Of a stretch of 64,000 bases of DNA, positions 8,454-17,214 are shown piece by piece. Both the position numbers and the translations under genes were made by a program. Within the stretch, counting starts at the first letter, position 1, and every line of letters begins with the position of its first letter. The notes under the pieces were generated by a model. The model had not been told where the DNA came from. It worked only from the letters and a program-made list of their open reading frames with translations, and made no database searches. The stretch is from CATOSD01 sp965226695 (GTDB lineage Bacteria > Chloroflexota > Dehalococcoidia > Lucifugimonadales > CATOSD01): assembly GCA_965226695.1 (NCBI GenBank), contig OZ245405.1:3658001-3722000 (forward strand). The letters run 5' to 3'.

Positions 8454-9680
8454 ATGGACTGGACCGACACAACCGAGCAGGCGGCTTTCCGCGGCGACGT
8501 GCGCGACCTCATCGGGCACATGCCGGAGCGCTATCGGGAGATGGCAAAGCACGACTGGCCGGGCTCTTATACGCAGTGGGCGCGCGACCGCATCTCCGAT
8601 GATCCGGCGGCGAAGGAGGACGCGGCGAACTGGCTCGCCGCGTTCGCCGAGCGGGGCTGGGTCGCCCCGCACTGGCCGCGGGAGTACGGCGGGGGCGGCC
8701 TCTCGCCGATGGAGCAGTTCATTCTCAACCAGGTGATCGCCGACTCCAACGCGCCGGGCGCCGGCTCCAACGTCGGCATCGGGATGCTCGGCCCGGCGCT
8801 CATCGTGCACGGGACCGAGGAGCAGAAGAGGCGCTTCCTGCCCCCGATCCTCAAGGGCGAGGTCGTGTGGGCGCAGGGATTCTCGGAGCCGGGCGCCGGC
8901 TCCGATCTCGCCTCCCTGCAGACGCGCGCCGTCCGCGACGGCGACGAGTATGTGATCAACGGCCAGAAGATTTGGACCACCCACGGTCACTACGCGGACT
9001 GGGTGCTCCTGCTCACCCGCACCGATCCCGACGCCCCGAAGCACCGGGGGATCTCGTTCCTGCTCGTCGACAAGTACTCGCCGGGCGTCACCGTCCGCCC
9101 CATCATCGACATGGGCTGGGGGCACGAGGTCAACGAGACCTTCTTCGAGGACGTGCGGATCCCGGCCGATCACATCGTCGGCGAGGAGAACCGCGGCTGG
9201 TACGTCGCGATGACGCTGCTCGACAACGAGCGCTCGAACATCGCCGGCGCCGTGCGCATGGAGCGCACCATCCGTCAGCTGCTCGGGTACGTCGGGAGCG
9301 ACGAGGGAGGGACGAAGTCCCGGATCGGCGATCTCGACTCCGTGCGACAGCGGATCGCGCACCACTTCGTCGAGGCCGGGGTGATGTTGAACTTCTCCCT
9401 GCGGATCATCACCATCCAGGCGCAGGGACAGGTTCCGAACTACGAGGCCTCGGTCTCGAAGCTCTTCGGCTCGGAGGTCTCGCGCGAGCTCGATAACGAC
9501 GGGGTGAAGGTCTTCGGTCTCTACGGCAATCTCTGGGACCCGGAGGATCCGTACACGCCTTACGAGGCGCGGTTCACGCGCGGCTGGGTGCGCGGCGTCC
9601 CCGGCACGATCGCAGGCGGCAGCTCCGAGGTGCAGCGCAACGTGATCGCGACGCGCGGTCTCGGATTGCCCCGCGGCTAG
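8454..9680 (+). CDS. Acyl-CoA dehydrogenase
   Basis: 408 residues from ATG 8454 (GGGAGG just upstream); an in-frame start at 8400 would add 18 unconserved residues. Family signatures are WAQGFSEPGAGSDLAS (FAD/substrate loop), INGQKIWTTHGHYADW, and the C-terminal GGSSEVQRNVIATRGLGLP. It should introduce a 2,3 double bond into an acyl-CoA and pass electrons to ETF. The substrate is unknown. It lies 115 bases downstream of the ThDP enzyme on the same strand. Confidence 0.9.
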   Translation: MDWTDTTEQAAFRGDVRDLIGHMPERYREMAKHDWPGSYTQWARDRISDDPAAKEDAANWLAAFAERGWVAPHWPREYGGGGLSPMEQFILNQVIADSNAPGAGSNVGIGMLGPALIVHGTEEQKRRFLPPILKGEVVWAQGFSEPGAGSDLASLQTRAVRDGDEYVINGQKIWTTHGHYADWVLLLTRTDPDAPKHRGISFLLVDKYSPGVTVRPIIDMGWGHEVNETFFEDVRIPADHIVGEENRGWYVAMTLLDNERSNIAGAVRMERTIRQLLGYVGSDEGGTKSRIGDLDSVRQRIAHHFVEAGVMLNFSLRIITIQAQGQVPNYEASVSKLFGSEVSRELDNDGVKVFGLYGNLWDPEDPYTPYEARFTRGWVRGVPGTIAGGSSEVQRNVIATRGLGLPRG

Positions 9681-9764
9681 GGCCGCGCCGATCCCACAGT
9701 GCCGGAGCATCCCCGACGGCTGCGACGCCGCGTGCGGGCGCCGGCGGCCGGAAAGGGAGTGCGC

Positions 9765-10559
9765 GTGAGGTTCGGGCTGGACGTGACGACACGCAGGTTC
9801 TGGATGGGCGGGGCCGGGGCGCTGGTCGTGGTCGCCTCCGTTGCCTTCGCGCTCTGGTATTTCGTCCTCCGCGAGGAGGCCCCGCCGCCGGTGAGCCTCG
9901 CCGATGCCGTCTCATCGACGGCTGCGACGCCGGCCGCCGCCGCGACCGTCGCGCCGGCGGCCGCCGTCGCGGTGCCCGCGCCGACGACGGCCTCGGGCGG
10001 CGGCTCGAGCGGGAGCGTGGAGGAGGGACTCGAGGGCATCTGGCGGCTCGTCGCGGGCGGTGACTCCTTTGTCGGCTACCGGGTCAGGGAGGAACTCGTC
10101 GGCATTGGCGCCAAGGCGGCGGTCGGCCGCAGCGGCGCCGTGACCGGCACGCTCGAGTTCGACGGCTCCGCGATCACGGTGGTCAGCATCGAGGCGGATC
10201 TCACGCAGCTCGTGAGTGACGATTCGCGGCGGGATCGCACGCTGCGTGGTCGCGGGATCGAGACCTCTCGCTTCCCGACGGCGACCTTCGAGCTGACCGG
10301 GCCGATCACGATCGACGGGCCGCCTCAGGAGGGCGTCCCCATCGCCGCGGCGGCCGCCGGCGAGCTGACGCTGCACGGCGTCACGCGCGCCGTCGAGATC
10401 GCCCTCGAGGGGCAGCTCTCGGATGGGCTCGTCGTCGTCGTCGGCTCGACGGAGATCGAGTTCTCGGATTACGACATCGTGGCGCCGTCCGCCCCGATCG
10501 TGCTCTCCATCGAGGACCGAGGCGTGCTGGAGTTCCAGCTCATCTTCGAGCGGGCGTAG
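9765..10559 (+). CDS. Membrane-anchored YceI-domain protein
   Basis: 264 residues. The GTG at 9765 is favoured because AAGGGAG lies 5 bases before it; GTGs at 9759 and 9699 are also in frame. One hydrophobic segment near the N-terminus (GGAGALVVVASVAFALWYFVL) is followed by an Ala/Pro/Thr-rich linker, then a YceI lipocalin-like domain: TGTLEFDGSAI, the DRTLRGRGIETSRFPTATFE block, GELTLHGVTR and the final FELQLIF-like strand. YceI proteins bind polyisoprenoids or amphiphiles outside the cytoplasm. The long linker suggests the domain is held away from the membrane or in the cell wall. Confidence 0.85.
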   Translation: MRFGLDVTTRRFWMGGAGALVVVASVAFALWYFVLREEAPPPVSLADAVSSTAATPAAAATVAPAAAVAVPAPTTASGGGSSGSVEEGLEGIWRLVAGGDSFVGYRVREELVGIGAKAAVGRSGAVTGTLEFDGSAITVVSIEADLTQLVSDDSRRDRTLRGRGIETSRFPTATFELTGPITIDGPPQEGVPIAAAAAGELTLHGVTRAVEIALEGQLSDGLVVVVGSTEIEFSDYDIVAPSAPIVLSIEDRGVLEFQLIFERA

Positions 10560-10595
10560 CGAGCCGCCGCGGGCGCGCGACGTCCGCACGGTGGA

Positions 10596-12113
10596 CTACT
10601 GTTGCGGCACCGTCGGGGGGATCGCCTCCGGACGCAGGTGGCGCCCGCGCGGCGGTCCCACGACGCGCCCCCGTTCGTAGCAGACCTCGCCCCGGAGGAT
10701 CGTCGTGCCCACCCAGCCGCGCAGGACCCTCCCCTCGAAGGGTGAGAAGTCCTGTGCCGAGTGGAGCGAGGCCGGGTCGACCGCGCGCTCCGCCTCCGGG
10801 TCGCAGATGGCGAGATCGGCATCGAGTCCGACCGCGATGTCTCCTTTGCGGCCGGCGAGGCCGTGCAAGCGCGCCGGCGCGAGCGTGAGGGTCTCTGCGA
10901 TCCGCTCGAGCGGCACGCCCCGCCGCAGGTGTCCCTCCGTGATCGCCGCGGGAAGCAGCAGCTCGTTCCCGCCGAAGCCGTACCAGGCCGCCCACACGTC
11001 CCCCGCCTTGAGCGAGCTCGCGATCGCCGCGTGGTCGGAGGCGATGGTCTGCACCGAGCCGTCGGCGATCCCCTCCCAGAGCGCATCCCGGTCGGCGGCC
11101 GCGCGGAGAGGGGGATTCACCTTCGCCTCCCAGCCCGTGAGCTCGGCGGCGGCGAGCGAGAGATGGTGAACCGTCGCCTCGCAGGCGATGTCGACGTTGG
11201 GGTAGCGGGCCCGTGCCTCCCGCACGGCGTTGAGGGCGTCTGCGCTCGACGCGTGCAGCACGGTGAGCGGCGCGCCGGCCTGCGCCGCGAGCTCCGCGGC
11301 ATCGAGAATCCCGAGTCGCTCGCCGCCGGTCGGCCGGCTCTGGGAGTACGCCTCGAGCGGGCTCGGCGCCTCGTCCGCGCCGGCGGCCAGGGCCGCGAGT
11401 ACCGTTTCCGTGCCCTCGCGGATGAGGGCGGGGCTCTCCGCGTGCACGCAGACGCGCGCCGGCGGGGCACCCGCCGGCGCCGTCCGGTTCGCCTCGGCGA
11501 CGCGCTCCATCACGCGGCGCAGGTAACCCAGGTCGTAGGGCACGTCGGAGAAGAGGAATTCCTTCTCAGGATGAAGGCCGCTCTCGTACTGCGCGGGGGT
11601 CACGCCCGTGTAGTGCATGTAGTACTTGAAGCCGGTGATGCCGTGGCGACGGGCGAGCGCCGGCACTTCCTCCGCGTGGTCCCGCGTGACCGGCGCGATG
11701 TGGTAGCCGTAATCGCAGCGGAACGCTCCGTCCGACTCGGCCAGCAGCCCGGGCAGCAGCGTCAGGTACCCCGCGGGCAGCTCCGGCGTCTCGTCGGAGA
11801 CGAGGTTGTTGCGGCCGGCGCGGTAGTAGACGAGCGAGGTGGTCACACCGCCCGCGACGGCGCTCTCCGTCTCTGCGGGCGCATCGTCGGCCAGCGGCCG
11901 GAAGATTCCCAGGTGGACGTGCGAGTCGACGAGGCCGGGAAAGACGAGCTTGCCGCTCGCGTCGATCGTGCGCGCGGCCGGGCCGGCGAGCCGCTCCGCG
12001 ATCGCGGCGATGCGCTCGCCGGTGATGCCGATCTCCACGCGCCGGACCCCGCGGCCGGGGAAGACCACGTCGCCTCCGACGACCGCCAGATCGTACGCCG
12101 CGTGCTTGCCCAC
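10596..12113 (-). CDS. D-hydantoinase/dihydropyrimidinase-like amidohydrolase
   Basis: 505 residues from a GTG at 12113 with GGGGGAGG on the minus strand at 12130-12123; longer in-frame readings would run across the divergent gene. The binuclear-metal ligands of the cyclic amidohydrolases are visible: H65 and H67 (GLVDSHVHLG), Lys in GITGFKYYMHYTG (the carboxylated lysine), His in VHAESP, His in VLHASSADA and Asp in TIASDHAAI. It should hydrolyse a cyclic amide such as a hydantoin, dihydropyrimidine or allantoin; the exact ring is not resolved. Confidence 0.83.
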   Translation of the reverse strand: MGKHAAYDLAVVGGDVVFPGRGVRRVEIGITGERIAAIAERLAGPAARTIDASGKLVFPGLVDSHVHLGIFRPLADDAPAETESAVAGGVTTSLVYYRAGRNNLVSDETPELPAGYLTLLPGLLAESDGAFRCDYGYHIAPVTRDHAEEVPALARRHGITGFKYYMHYTGVTPAQYESGLHPEKEFLFSDVPYDLGYLRRVMERVAEANRTAPAGAPPARVCVHAESPALIREGTETVLAALAAGADEAPSPLEAYSQSRPTGGERLGILDAAELAAQAGAPLTVLHASSADALNAVREARARYPNVDIACEATVHHLSLAAAELTGWEAKVNPPLRAAADRDALWEGIADGSVQTIASDHAAIASSLKAGDVWAAWYGFGGNELLLPAAITEGHLRRGVPLERIAETLTLAPARLHGLAGRKGDIAVGLDADLAICDPEAERAVDPASLHSAQDFSPFEGRVLRGWVGTTILRGEVCYERGRVVGPPRGRHLRPEAIPPTVPQQ

Positions 12114-12221
12114 CGTGCTACACCTCCCCCGGGACTCGCGTTGGCGCAGTCTAGACGCTCGTACGCGACCGTTCGCCGGGGCTCCGGCTGCTAGGATGCC
12201 CCCGCCGGAAGGGAGGGGCTC

Positions 12222-12734
12222 GTGACCAGCGAGGGACGAGTCTGGGATCGAGAGCGCGGGCTGGGCGCAGAGGAGGCGGAGAGCTACCGCGAGGCGGTGC
12301 ATTCCTTCATCTCCGACCGGAGCCAGCACATGGCGTACCTGATGACGCGCCGGCGCGACGGGCGGCCGATCATGCGGCCAGTCGGGACGTTCGTCGACGG
12401 GTGGCGTGTCGGGACGATGACGCAGGACGTCCAGCCGAAGACCCAGCACGTCCGCCGCGACCCGGTGGTCGGCTATCTCTGGGTCGGCCGCGAGGGCCGC
12501 TCCGACTGGGGCTTGGGCTGGAACCCGCGCGTGGTCTGGATGCAGGGCCGCGCCGAGCTGATCGAGGATCAGGACGAGGTCGCCGCCTTCTACGCGCGCC
12601 GCGCCGCCGCCGGCGGCAACCCGCGGGGCCATCCGCCCGAGGAGACGCTCTACGTCATCAGCGTCACGCCCGAGTACGTCCGCGCCGAGGGCTGGCACGG
12701 ATCAAACGCGATCGTCCTCCGCGACTTCGACTAG
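12222..12734 (+). CDS. Pyridoxamine-5'-phosphate-oxidase-like split-barrel protein (flavin/F420 type)
   Basis: 170 residues from a GTG at 12222 (GGAAGGGAGG upstream). The pattern MAYLMTRRRDGRPIMRPVG, then TMTQDVQPKTQHVRRDPVVGYLWV, is the beta-barrel of the PNPOx/FDOR superfamily, whose members bind FMN or F420 and act on small electrophiles or haem breakdown products. It is too short and divergent to be PdxH. It is divergent from the hydantoinase gene with 108 bases between them. The substrate is unknown. Confidence 0.7.
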   Translation: MTSEGRVWDRERGLGAEEAESYREAVHSFISDRSQHMAYLMTRRRDGRPIMRPVGTFVDGWRVGTMTQDVQPKTQHVRRDPVVGYLWVGREGRSDWGLGWNPRVVWMQGRAELIEDQDEVAAFYARRAAAGGNPRGHPPEETLYVISVTPEYVRAEGWHGSNAIVLRDFD

Positions 12735-12751
12735 CAACTGCGGGCGCGGCT

Positions 12752-12768
12752 CCGCGGAGAGTCCGCGG
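12752..12768. terminator. Candidate terminator hairpin
   Basis: A perfect 7-bp stem (CCGCGGA / TCCGCGG) with a 3-base loop lies between the convergent split-barrel gene and the MaoC-like gene. There is no T run. Confidence 0.4.
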
Positions 12769-12786
12769 GCGGGGCCGACGCCCGGA

Positions 12787-13893
12787 CTAGGCTCCGCGCG
12801 TCGGGAGCGAGACGACGACGGGCCCCGGGCCGACCGAGACGCCGCGGGAGATCTCGCTCTGCAGCTCGAGCTGGACCAGCCCCTCGCCGCCCTCACGCCA
12901 GCATCGTCGCACGACGCCGCTCGTCGTGACCGTCTCGCCGACGGTGTTGAAGATGCGCATGCGGAACGGCCCGACCCGCTTGATCACCCCGCGCAGGCCG
13001 ATGAACTCGCGCGCGGTGCGCTCCCACCAGCCCTGCACGAAGACGTTGTTCGCGTACATGTCGGGGGCGCCCGTGCGGCGCGCGGCGGCCGCGTTGTGGT
13101 GCACGCGGCTGAAGTCGAGGTTGGCGGCGGCCTCCATCACGAGTCGCGCGATCGTGAGCGGGAATCCCACCGCGGGCACCGGGTCGCCCTCGGCCACGTC
13201 CTCGAAGTAGCGCTGCTCGGACCAGTCGACGGACGGGGTCTGAGCCCACGCAGGCGTCTCGGGGAAGATCCCCTCCGCGTCCGCCGGCGTCGCGACGGGA
13301 TCGACCGGCGTCGCCCTCCGCTCCGCGGCGGGGAAGGGCGTGTAGTGGTAGCCGCCGTTGTGGCTGCGCGCCACGAGCTCGCCGCGCTGATTCCGCACCT
13401 CGCTCTCGTAGGTGAGGAAGGCGCCGCGGCCGATGCTCGTCTCCTTCGGAAGCACCGAAACCAACCGGTGGCCGCGGCGGGAGAGCCGGTCGCCGACGTA
13501 GACCGGCGCGAGGTATTCGATGGCGAGGTCGGTCACGAAGCTGAGGGACGTCGGGGGCTCGGGCGGCCCCGCGAAGCGCACGTTCTCCCTCAGCACCTCG
13601 GCGTCGGGATCGAGCACGGGGTAGCGGGTCGGCATGCCCGGACGCCAGTGCGCCTCGCGCGTCCACGTCTGGGAGATGCCCGAAACGGGCGCGACGATCC
13701 CTTGATAGCCGACCGAGCGCGCGATCGCGTCGTCGTAGTGCAACGGGCAGTCGAACTCGAGCACCTCGCAGTAGCGGCGAATGGCGCCGCGCTCGACCTC
13801 GTCGACGGCGACGACCACGCGCTCCCCGCCGTAGTCGGTGCCGACCGCCGCGATGGTGGCGTCCCACTCCCGCGCCCAGCTCCCGTCCGTCAC
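12787..13893 (-). CDS. Double hot-dog (FAS1-like / MaoC) acyl-CoA hydratase-like protein
   Basis: 368 residues. The N-terminal half (about 20-200) looks like a FAS1-like dehydratase domain: RYCEVLEFDCPLHYDDAIAR, later YLAPVYVGDRLSRR. The C-terminal half (about 225-360) is MaoC-like: RYFEDVAEGDPVP, then the catalytic-type segment DFSRVHHNAAAARRTGAPDM with D and H. Such proteins hydrate enoyl-CoA or dehydrate 3-hydroxyacyl-CoA. It is divergent from a crotonase homologue with 119 bases between them. Confidence 0.75.
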   Translation of the reverse strand: MTDGSWAREWDATIAAVGTDYGGERVVVAVDEVERGAIRRYCEVLEFDCPLHYDDAIARSVGYQGIVAPVSGISQTWTREAHWRPGMPTRYPVLDPDAEVLRENVRFAGPPEPPTSLSFVTDLAIEYLAPVYVGDRLSRRGHRLVSVLPKETSIGRGAFLTYESEVRNQRGELVARSHNGGYHYTPFPAAERRATPVDPVATPADAEGIFPETPAWAQTPSVDWSEQRYFEDVAEGDPVPAVGFPLTIARLVMEAAANLDFSRVHHNAAAARRTGAPDMYANNVFVQGWWERTAREFIGLRGVIKRVGPFRMRIFNTVGETVTTSGVVRRCWREGGEGLVQLELQSEISRGVSVGPGPVVVSLPTRGA

Positions 13894-14012
13894 GCCGACC
13901 CCCTTCCACGCCTGACGTTCCCGCCAGCATACGAGGCAGACCTCACCCGCGACTTGCCGGGGGCAGTGCGTATACTCGCGACCACGCGAGGAGCGCAGCG
14001 AGAGGGTGTCCG

Positions 14013-14837
14013 ATGAGCAACGAGGAGCGAATGGTTCTCTACGAGCCCGAGGGGCGGCTCGGCTATATCACCTTCAACCGCACGGAGATCCTGAACGCGC
14101 TCTCCGGCCCGGCGCTTCTCCAGTTCGACGAGGCTCTCGAGCGTGGCCGGAACGACCCCGAGGTGCGCGTGCTGATCGTGCGCGGCAACGGGCGCGCCTT
14201 CTCAGCCGGCGCCGACTTCACCGGACCCGGCAACGCCTCGGCCGAGGCGGTGGTGGAGGATGTGGTCGACGACCATGAGAAGCTTGAGCGGAGCGTCGAC
14301 CGCTATCTCCGCATCTGGAACCATCCGAAGCCCATCATCGCCCAGGTACACGGCTACTGCCTCGGCATCGCGACGCAGATCTGCGTCGTCTGCGACATCA
14401 CGGTGGTGGCGGAGGATGCGCGCATCGGCTTCCCCTCGATCCCGGTGGGCGGCGGCTACATCTCGCCGATGTGGACGTGGCTCGTGGGACCCAAGCGGGC
14501 GAAGGAGATGTCGTTCACGGTCGGAAGCCAGATCAGCGGCACCACGGCGGCCGAGTGGGGCTGGGCGAACCGCGCCGTCCCCGCCGATCAGCTGGAGGAG
14601 ACGGTCCGCCAGATGGCGGAGCGCATCGCGAACGTGCCGAGCAAGATCCTCCGCATCAAGAAGCTCGGCGTGAACCGGACGATGGACATCCGGGGCTTCA
14701 GCACGGCGATCCGCTTCGGGCAGGAATTCGACGCGATGCTCCACTACTCGGAGCCGGTCAAGGTGATGCAAAAGGCGATGCGCGAGCGTGGGATGCGGGA
14801 GGGGATCGACGCCTTCAACAGCGGCGAGTTCTCCTAG
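14013..14837 (+). CDS. Crotonase-fold protein lacking both canonical catalytic glutamates
   Basis: 274 residues from ATG 14013, with GAGGAG-type bases nearby. The crotonase fold is clear: FNRTEILNAL, the oxyanion loop AFSAGADFTGPG, HGYCLGIATQI and IGFPSIPVGGG. The two glutamates of enoyl-CoA hydratase (E144 and E164 in the rat enzyme) align with Q122 and S142. Plain hydration of crotonyl-CoA is therefore unlikely; isomerase, dehalogenase, hydrolase or ring-cleaving reactions are possible. It is alone on its strand before a 168-base gap. Confidence 0.8.
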   Translation: MSNEERMVLYEPEGRLGYITFNRTEILNALSGPALLQFDEALERGRNDPEVRVLIVRGNGRAFSAGADFTGPGNASAEAVVEDVVDDHEKLERSVDRYLRIWNHPKPIIAQVHGYCLGIATQICVVCDITVVAEDARIGFPSIPVGGGYISPMWTWLVGPKRAKEMSFTVGSQISGTTAAEWGWANRAVPADQLEETVRQMAERIANVPSKILRIKKLGVNRTMDIRGFSTAIRFGQEFDAMLHYSEPVKVMQKAMRERGMREGIDAFNSGEFS

Positions 14838-15005
14838 CCGAAGGCCGATCCAGCCGGCACGTCCGGCCGGGCGGGTAGCCTGCGGGGGCGACTCGAAGGC
14901 GGGCCTCACACCCCGGTGGGTTCCGGCGGGTGACGCCGCTTCACCGGGCCCGCCCCGCTCTGGCCTCCCGCGTCTATCACAAGCGCGGACGGACTGAGGG
15001 CGAGC

Positions 15006-16319
15006 GTGGTCGAGGCAGTACCCGCCCCCCCGCTGCCCCCGGCCCGCCGCTCGCCGCGGCGCCGCCCGCGCTACTTCTACGGCTGGAACATCGTCGGCGC
15101 CGCGGCGGCGGCGATGTTCGCGAGCTCCGCGCTGCAGGGTTACGGCACGGGCCCCTTCCTCGTGCCGATGAGCGAGGATCTCGGGTGGTCGCGCACGCAG
15201 TTCATCCTTGCGATCACGATCGGTCAGTTCGTGATGGCGGTGACCAGCATGTACGTCGGCCACCTGCTCGACCGGCGCGGGCCGCGGCCGCTCATGCTGA
15301 TCGGGACCGCCGTTGCCGCGGTGGCCCTCGTCGGCTCCTCCCAGATCACCGAGCTCTGGCAGTGGGTGGTGGTGCGGGGGCTCGTGGCCGCGCTCGGCGC
15401 GGCCCTGGCCGGCGGTCTGGTCGTGAACGTCACGATGTCAAAGTGGTTCGTCGAGCGCCGAGGCCGGGCCATCGGCTTCGCGGCGATGGGGATCTCGCTC
15501 TCGGGCGTGGTGGTTCCCCCGGTGCTGACGGCGCTCGTCGATGGCGTGGGCTGGCGCATGGCGTGGCAGCTTCTCGCGATCGGCTTCGTGGCGCTGATGC
15601 TTCCTGCGGCGATGGTCATGCGGCGCCGTCCCGAGGATCATGGCCTGAACCCGGACGGCCGCACCGCCGCGCAATTGCGCAGCGGCGCGGCCGACGCCGT
15701 GAGGCGCGACTTCGACTCCTCGCTCACCCGCCGCCAGGCGCTGCGCACGCGTACGATGTGGATGCTGATCTTCGCCTTCGGGATGAGCAGTCTCTCGTTG
15801 CTCGCCATCGCGACGCAGACGATCCCCTACCTGACGGACTCCGGCTTCGAGCGCAGCACCGCGTCGGCGATGCTCGGGCTGTTTGCCTTCCCGGGGCTGG
15901 TGACACGGCCGTTCTGGGGGTTGCTCGCGGAGCGCATCCACCCGCGATTCCTGGCCTCCGCCGCCTTTTTCTGCCTCGCGGGCGGCATCGCCACGGTGGT
16001 GCCCGCCGCACAGGCCGGGAGCGGGCCCGTCGTGGCCGCCGGCTTCCTCCTGGCCGGGCTCGGCATCGCCGGCAATCTCCCGATGCAGGAACTGCTGTGG
16101 GCGACGTTCTTTGGTCGGCGCTACCTCGGGCAGGTCCGCGGCGCGTCGATGCCGTTCAACCTCCTCTTCAGCGCCTCCGGGCCCATCATCGTCTCCGCCT
16201 ACTTCGACGCGACGGGGAGTTACACCGGCGTGCTGCTCACGATGGCGGCGGCCGCGCTGCTCGGGATGGTCGTGGTCCTCCTCGTGCGGCCGCCGCAGCG
16301 CGCCGCCGCAGCCGTGTAG
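15006..16319 (+). CDS. MFS transporter (monocarboxylate/OFA-like)
   Basis: 437 residues from a GTG at 15006, about 12 transmembrane segments. The segments FYGWNIVGAAAAAMF, VPMSEDLGWSRTQF and KWFVERRGRAIGFAAMGIS match the oxalate/formate-antiporter-like and MCT-like MFS group. It is a clear paralogue of the transporter at 28589-30121. The stop is 10 bases before the amidohydrolase start, so MFS, amidohydrolase and alpha/beta hydrolase form one operon, presumably uptake followed by hydrolysis of an organic acid or ester. Confidence 0.85.
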   Translation: MVEAVPAPPLPPARRSPRRRPRYFYGWNIVGAAAAAMFASSALQGYGTGPFLVPMSEDLGWSRTQFILAITIGQFVMAVTSMYVGHLLDRRGPRPLMLIGTAVAAVALVGSSQITELWQWVVVRGLVAALGAALAGGLVVNVTMSKWFVERRGRAIGFAAMGISLSGVVVPPVLTALVDGVGWRMAWQLLAIGFVALMLPAAMVMRRRPEDHGLNPDGRTAAQLRSGAADAVRRDFDSSLTRRQALRTRTMWMLIFAFGMSSLSLLAIATQTIPYLTDSGFERSTASAMLGLFAFPGLVTRPFWGLLAERIHPRFLASAAFFCLAGGIATVVPAAQAGSGPVVAAGFLLAGLGIAGNLPMQELLWATFFGRRYLGQVRGASMPFNLLFSASGPIIVSAYFDATGSYTGVLLTMAAAALLGMVVVLLVRPPQRAAAAV

Positions 16320-16328
16320 CATCGCCCC

Positions 16329-17207
16329 GTGATCATCGACATGCAGGTGCACCTCTGGGAGGGGAATCGCCCGGACCGGCCGTGGCGCCCCGACCGCACG
16401 CCGAGCCTGCCCGAACCGTTCGGCCCCGAGCAGATGCTGCCGCTGATGGAGGAGGCCGGCGTCGATCGAGTGGTCATCGTGCCCCCGGCGATCATGGGCG
16501 TGCGGAACGACTTCGCGCTGGAATGCGCGCGGAGCTGGCCGGAGCGCTTCGCCGTGATGGGGCTTTTGGACGCGGGCGCGCCCGACATTGAGGAGCAGGT
16601 TGCGCGCTGGCGGGAGCAGCCCGGAATGGTGGGCGTCCGCGTCCATTTCCGCGACACCGGGCGGGACGCCTGGCCCGACGAGCGCCTGGAGCCGTTCTGG
16701 GCCGCGGCCGAGCGCTGCGGGCTCCCGGTCGCGGGCTTCTTCCCCGGCCGTCTGGAGATGGCGCAGCGCGCGCTCGAGCGGCATCCGGAGCTCAGGCTTA
16801 TCGTCGACCACCTCGGGCTGCCGCGCATCCACGGCGGTGTCGATGAGGAGCAATTCGCGGTCATGCTCTCCCTCTCGCGCTTCCGAAACGTCGCCGTCAA
16901 GCTCTCGACGCTCGCCTCGCGCTCGCGCGAGCACGCCCCCTTCGCCGACACGCACGGTCTGGTGCGGCGGCTGCTCGCCGAGTACGGGCCCGGGCGCCTC
17001 CTCTGGGCGAGCGATCACACACAGCAGCTCGCCCGGGGCCGTGCGCGCTACCCGGAGGAGCTCGAACTGGTGCGCGCGGCGCTCGCCGACCTCCCGGCCG
17101 CAGAACTCGACCTCGTGCTCGGCGGAAACGCAGCGGAGTACGTCGGCTGGCCGGCGGGGTTCCCATCCACCGAGCTGCCGGCGGAACCGCCGGACCCCGG
17201 CTTCTAG
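16329..17207 (+). CDS. Amidohydrolase family 2 (COG2159-like) protein
   Basis: 292 residues from a GTG at 16329. The N-terminus is IIDMQVHLW, so the usual first metal histidine of D-x-H-x-H is Gln. Later motifs are present: His in LIVDHLGLPRIHGG and Asp-His in LLWASDHTQQ. Family members hydrolyse or decarboxylate cyclic and beta-keto acids. It sits between an MFS transporter (10 bases) and an alpha/beta hydrolase (8 bases). A paralogue at 36079-36921 has the same Gln and also neighbours an alpha/beta hydrolase. Confidence 0.82.
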   Translation: MIIDMQVHLWEGNRPDRPWRPDRTPSLPEPFGPEQMLPLMEEAGVDRVVIVPPAIMGVRNDFALECARSWPERFAVMGLLDAGAPDIEEQVARWREQPGMVGVRVHFRDTGRDAWPDERLEPFWAAAERCGLPVAGFFPGRLEMAQRALERHPELRLIVDHLGLPRIHGGVDEEQFAVMLSLSRFRNVAVKLSTLASRSREHAPFADTHGLVRRLLAEYGPGRLLWASDHTQQLARGRARYPEELELVRAALADLPAAELDLVLGGNAAEYVGWPAGFPSTELPAEPPDPGF

Positions 17208-17214
17208 GCCACCA

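Noticed and set aside
6278..8521. 747-codon minus-strand frame opposite the ThDP enzyme
   Set aside because: No motifs; Arg/Pro/Gly-rich composition of a shadow frame.
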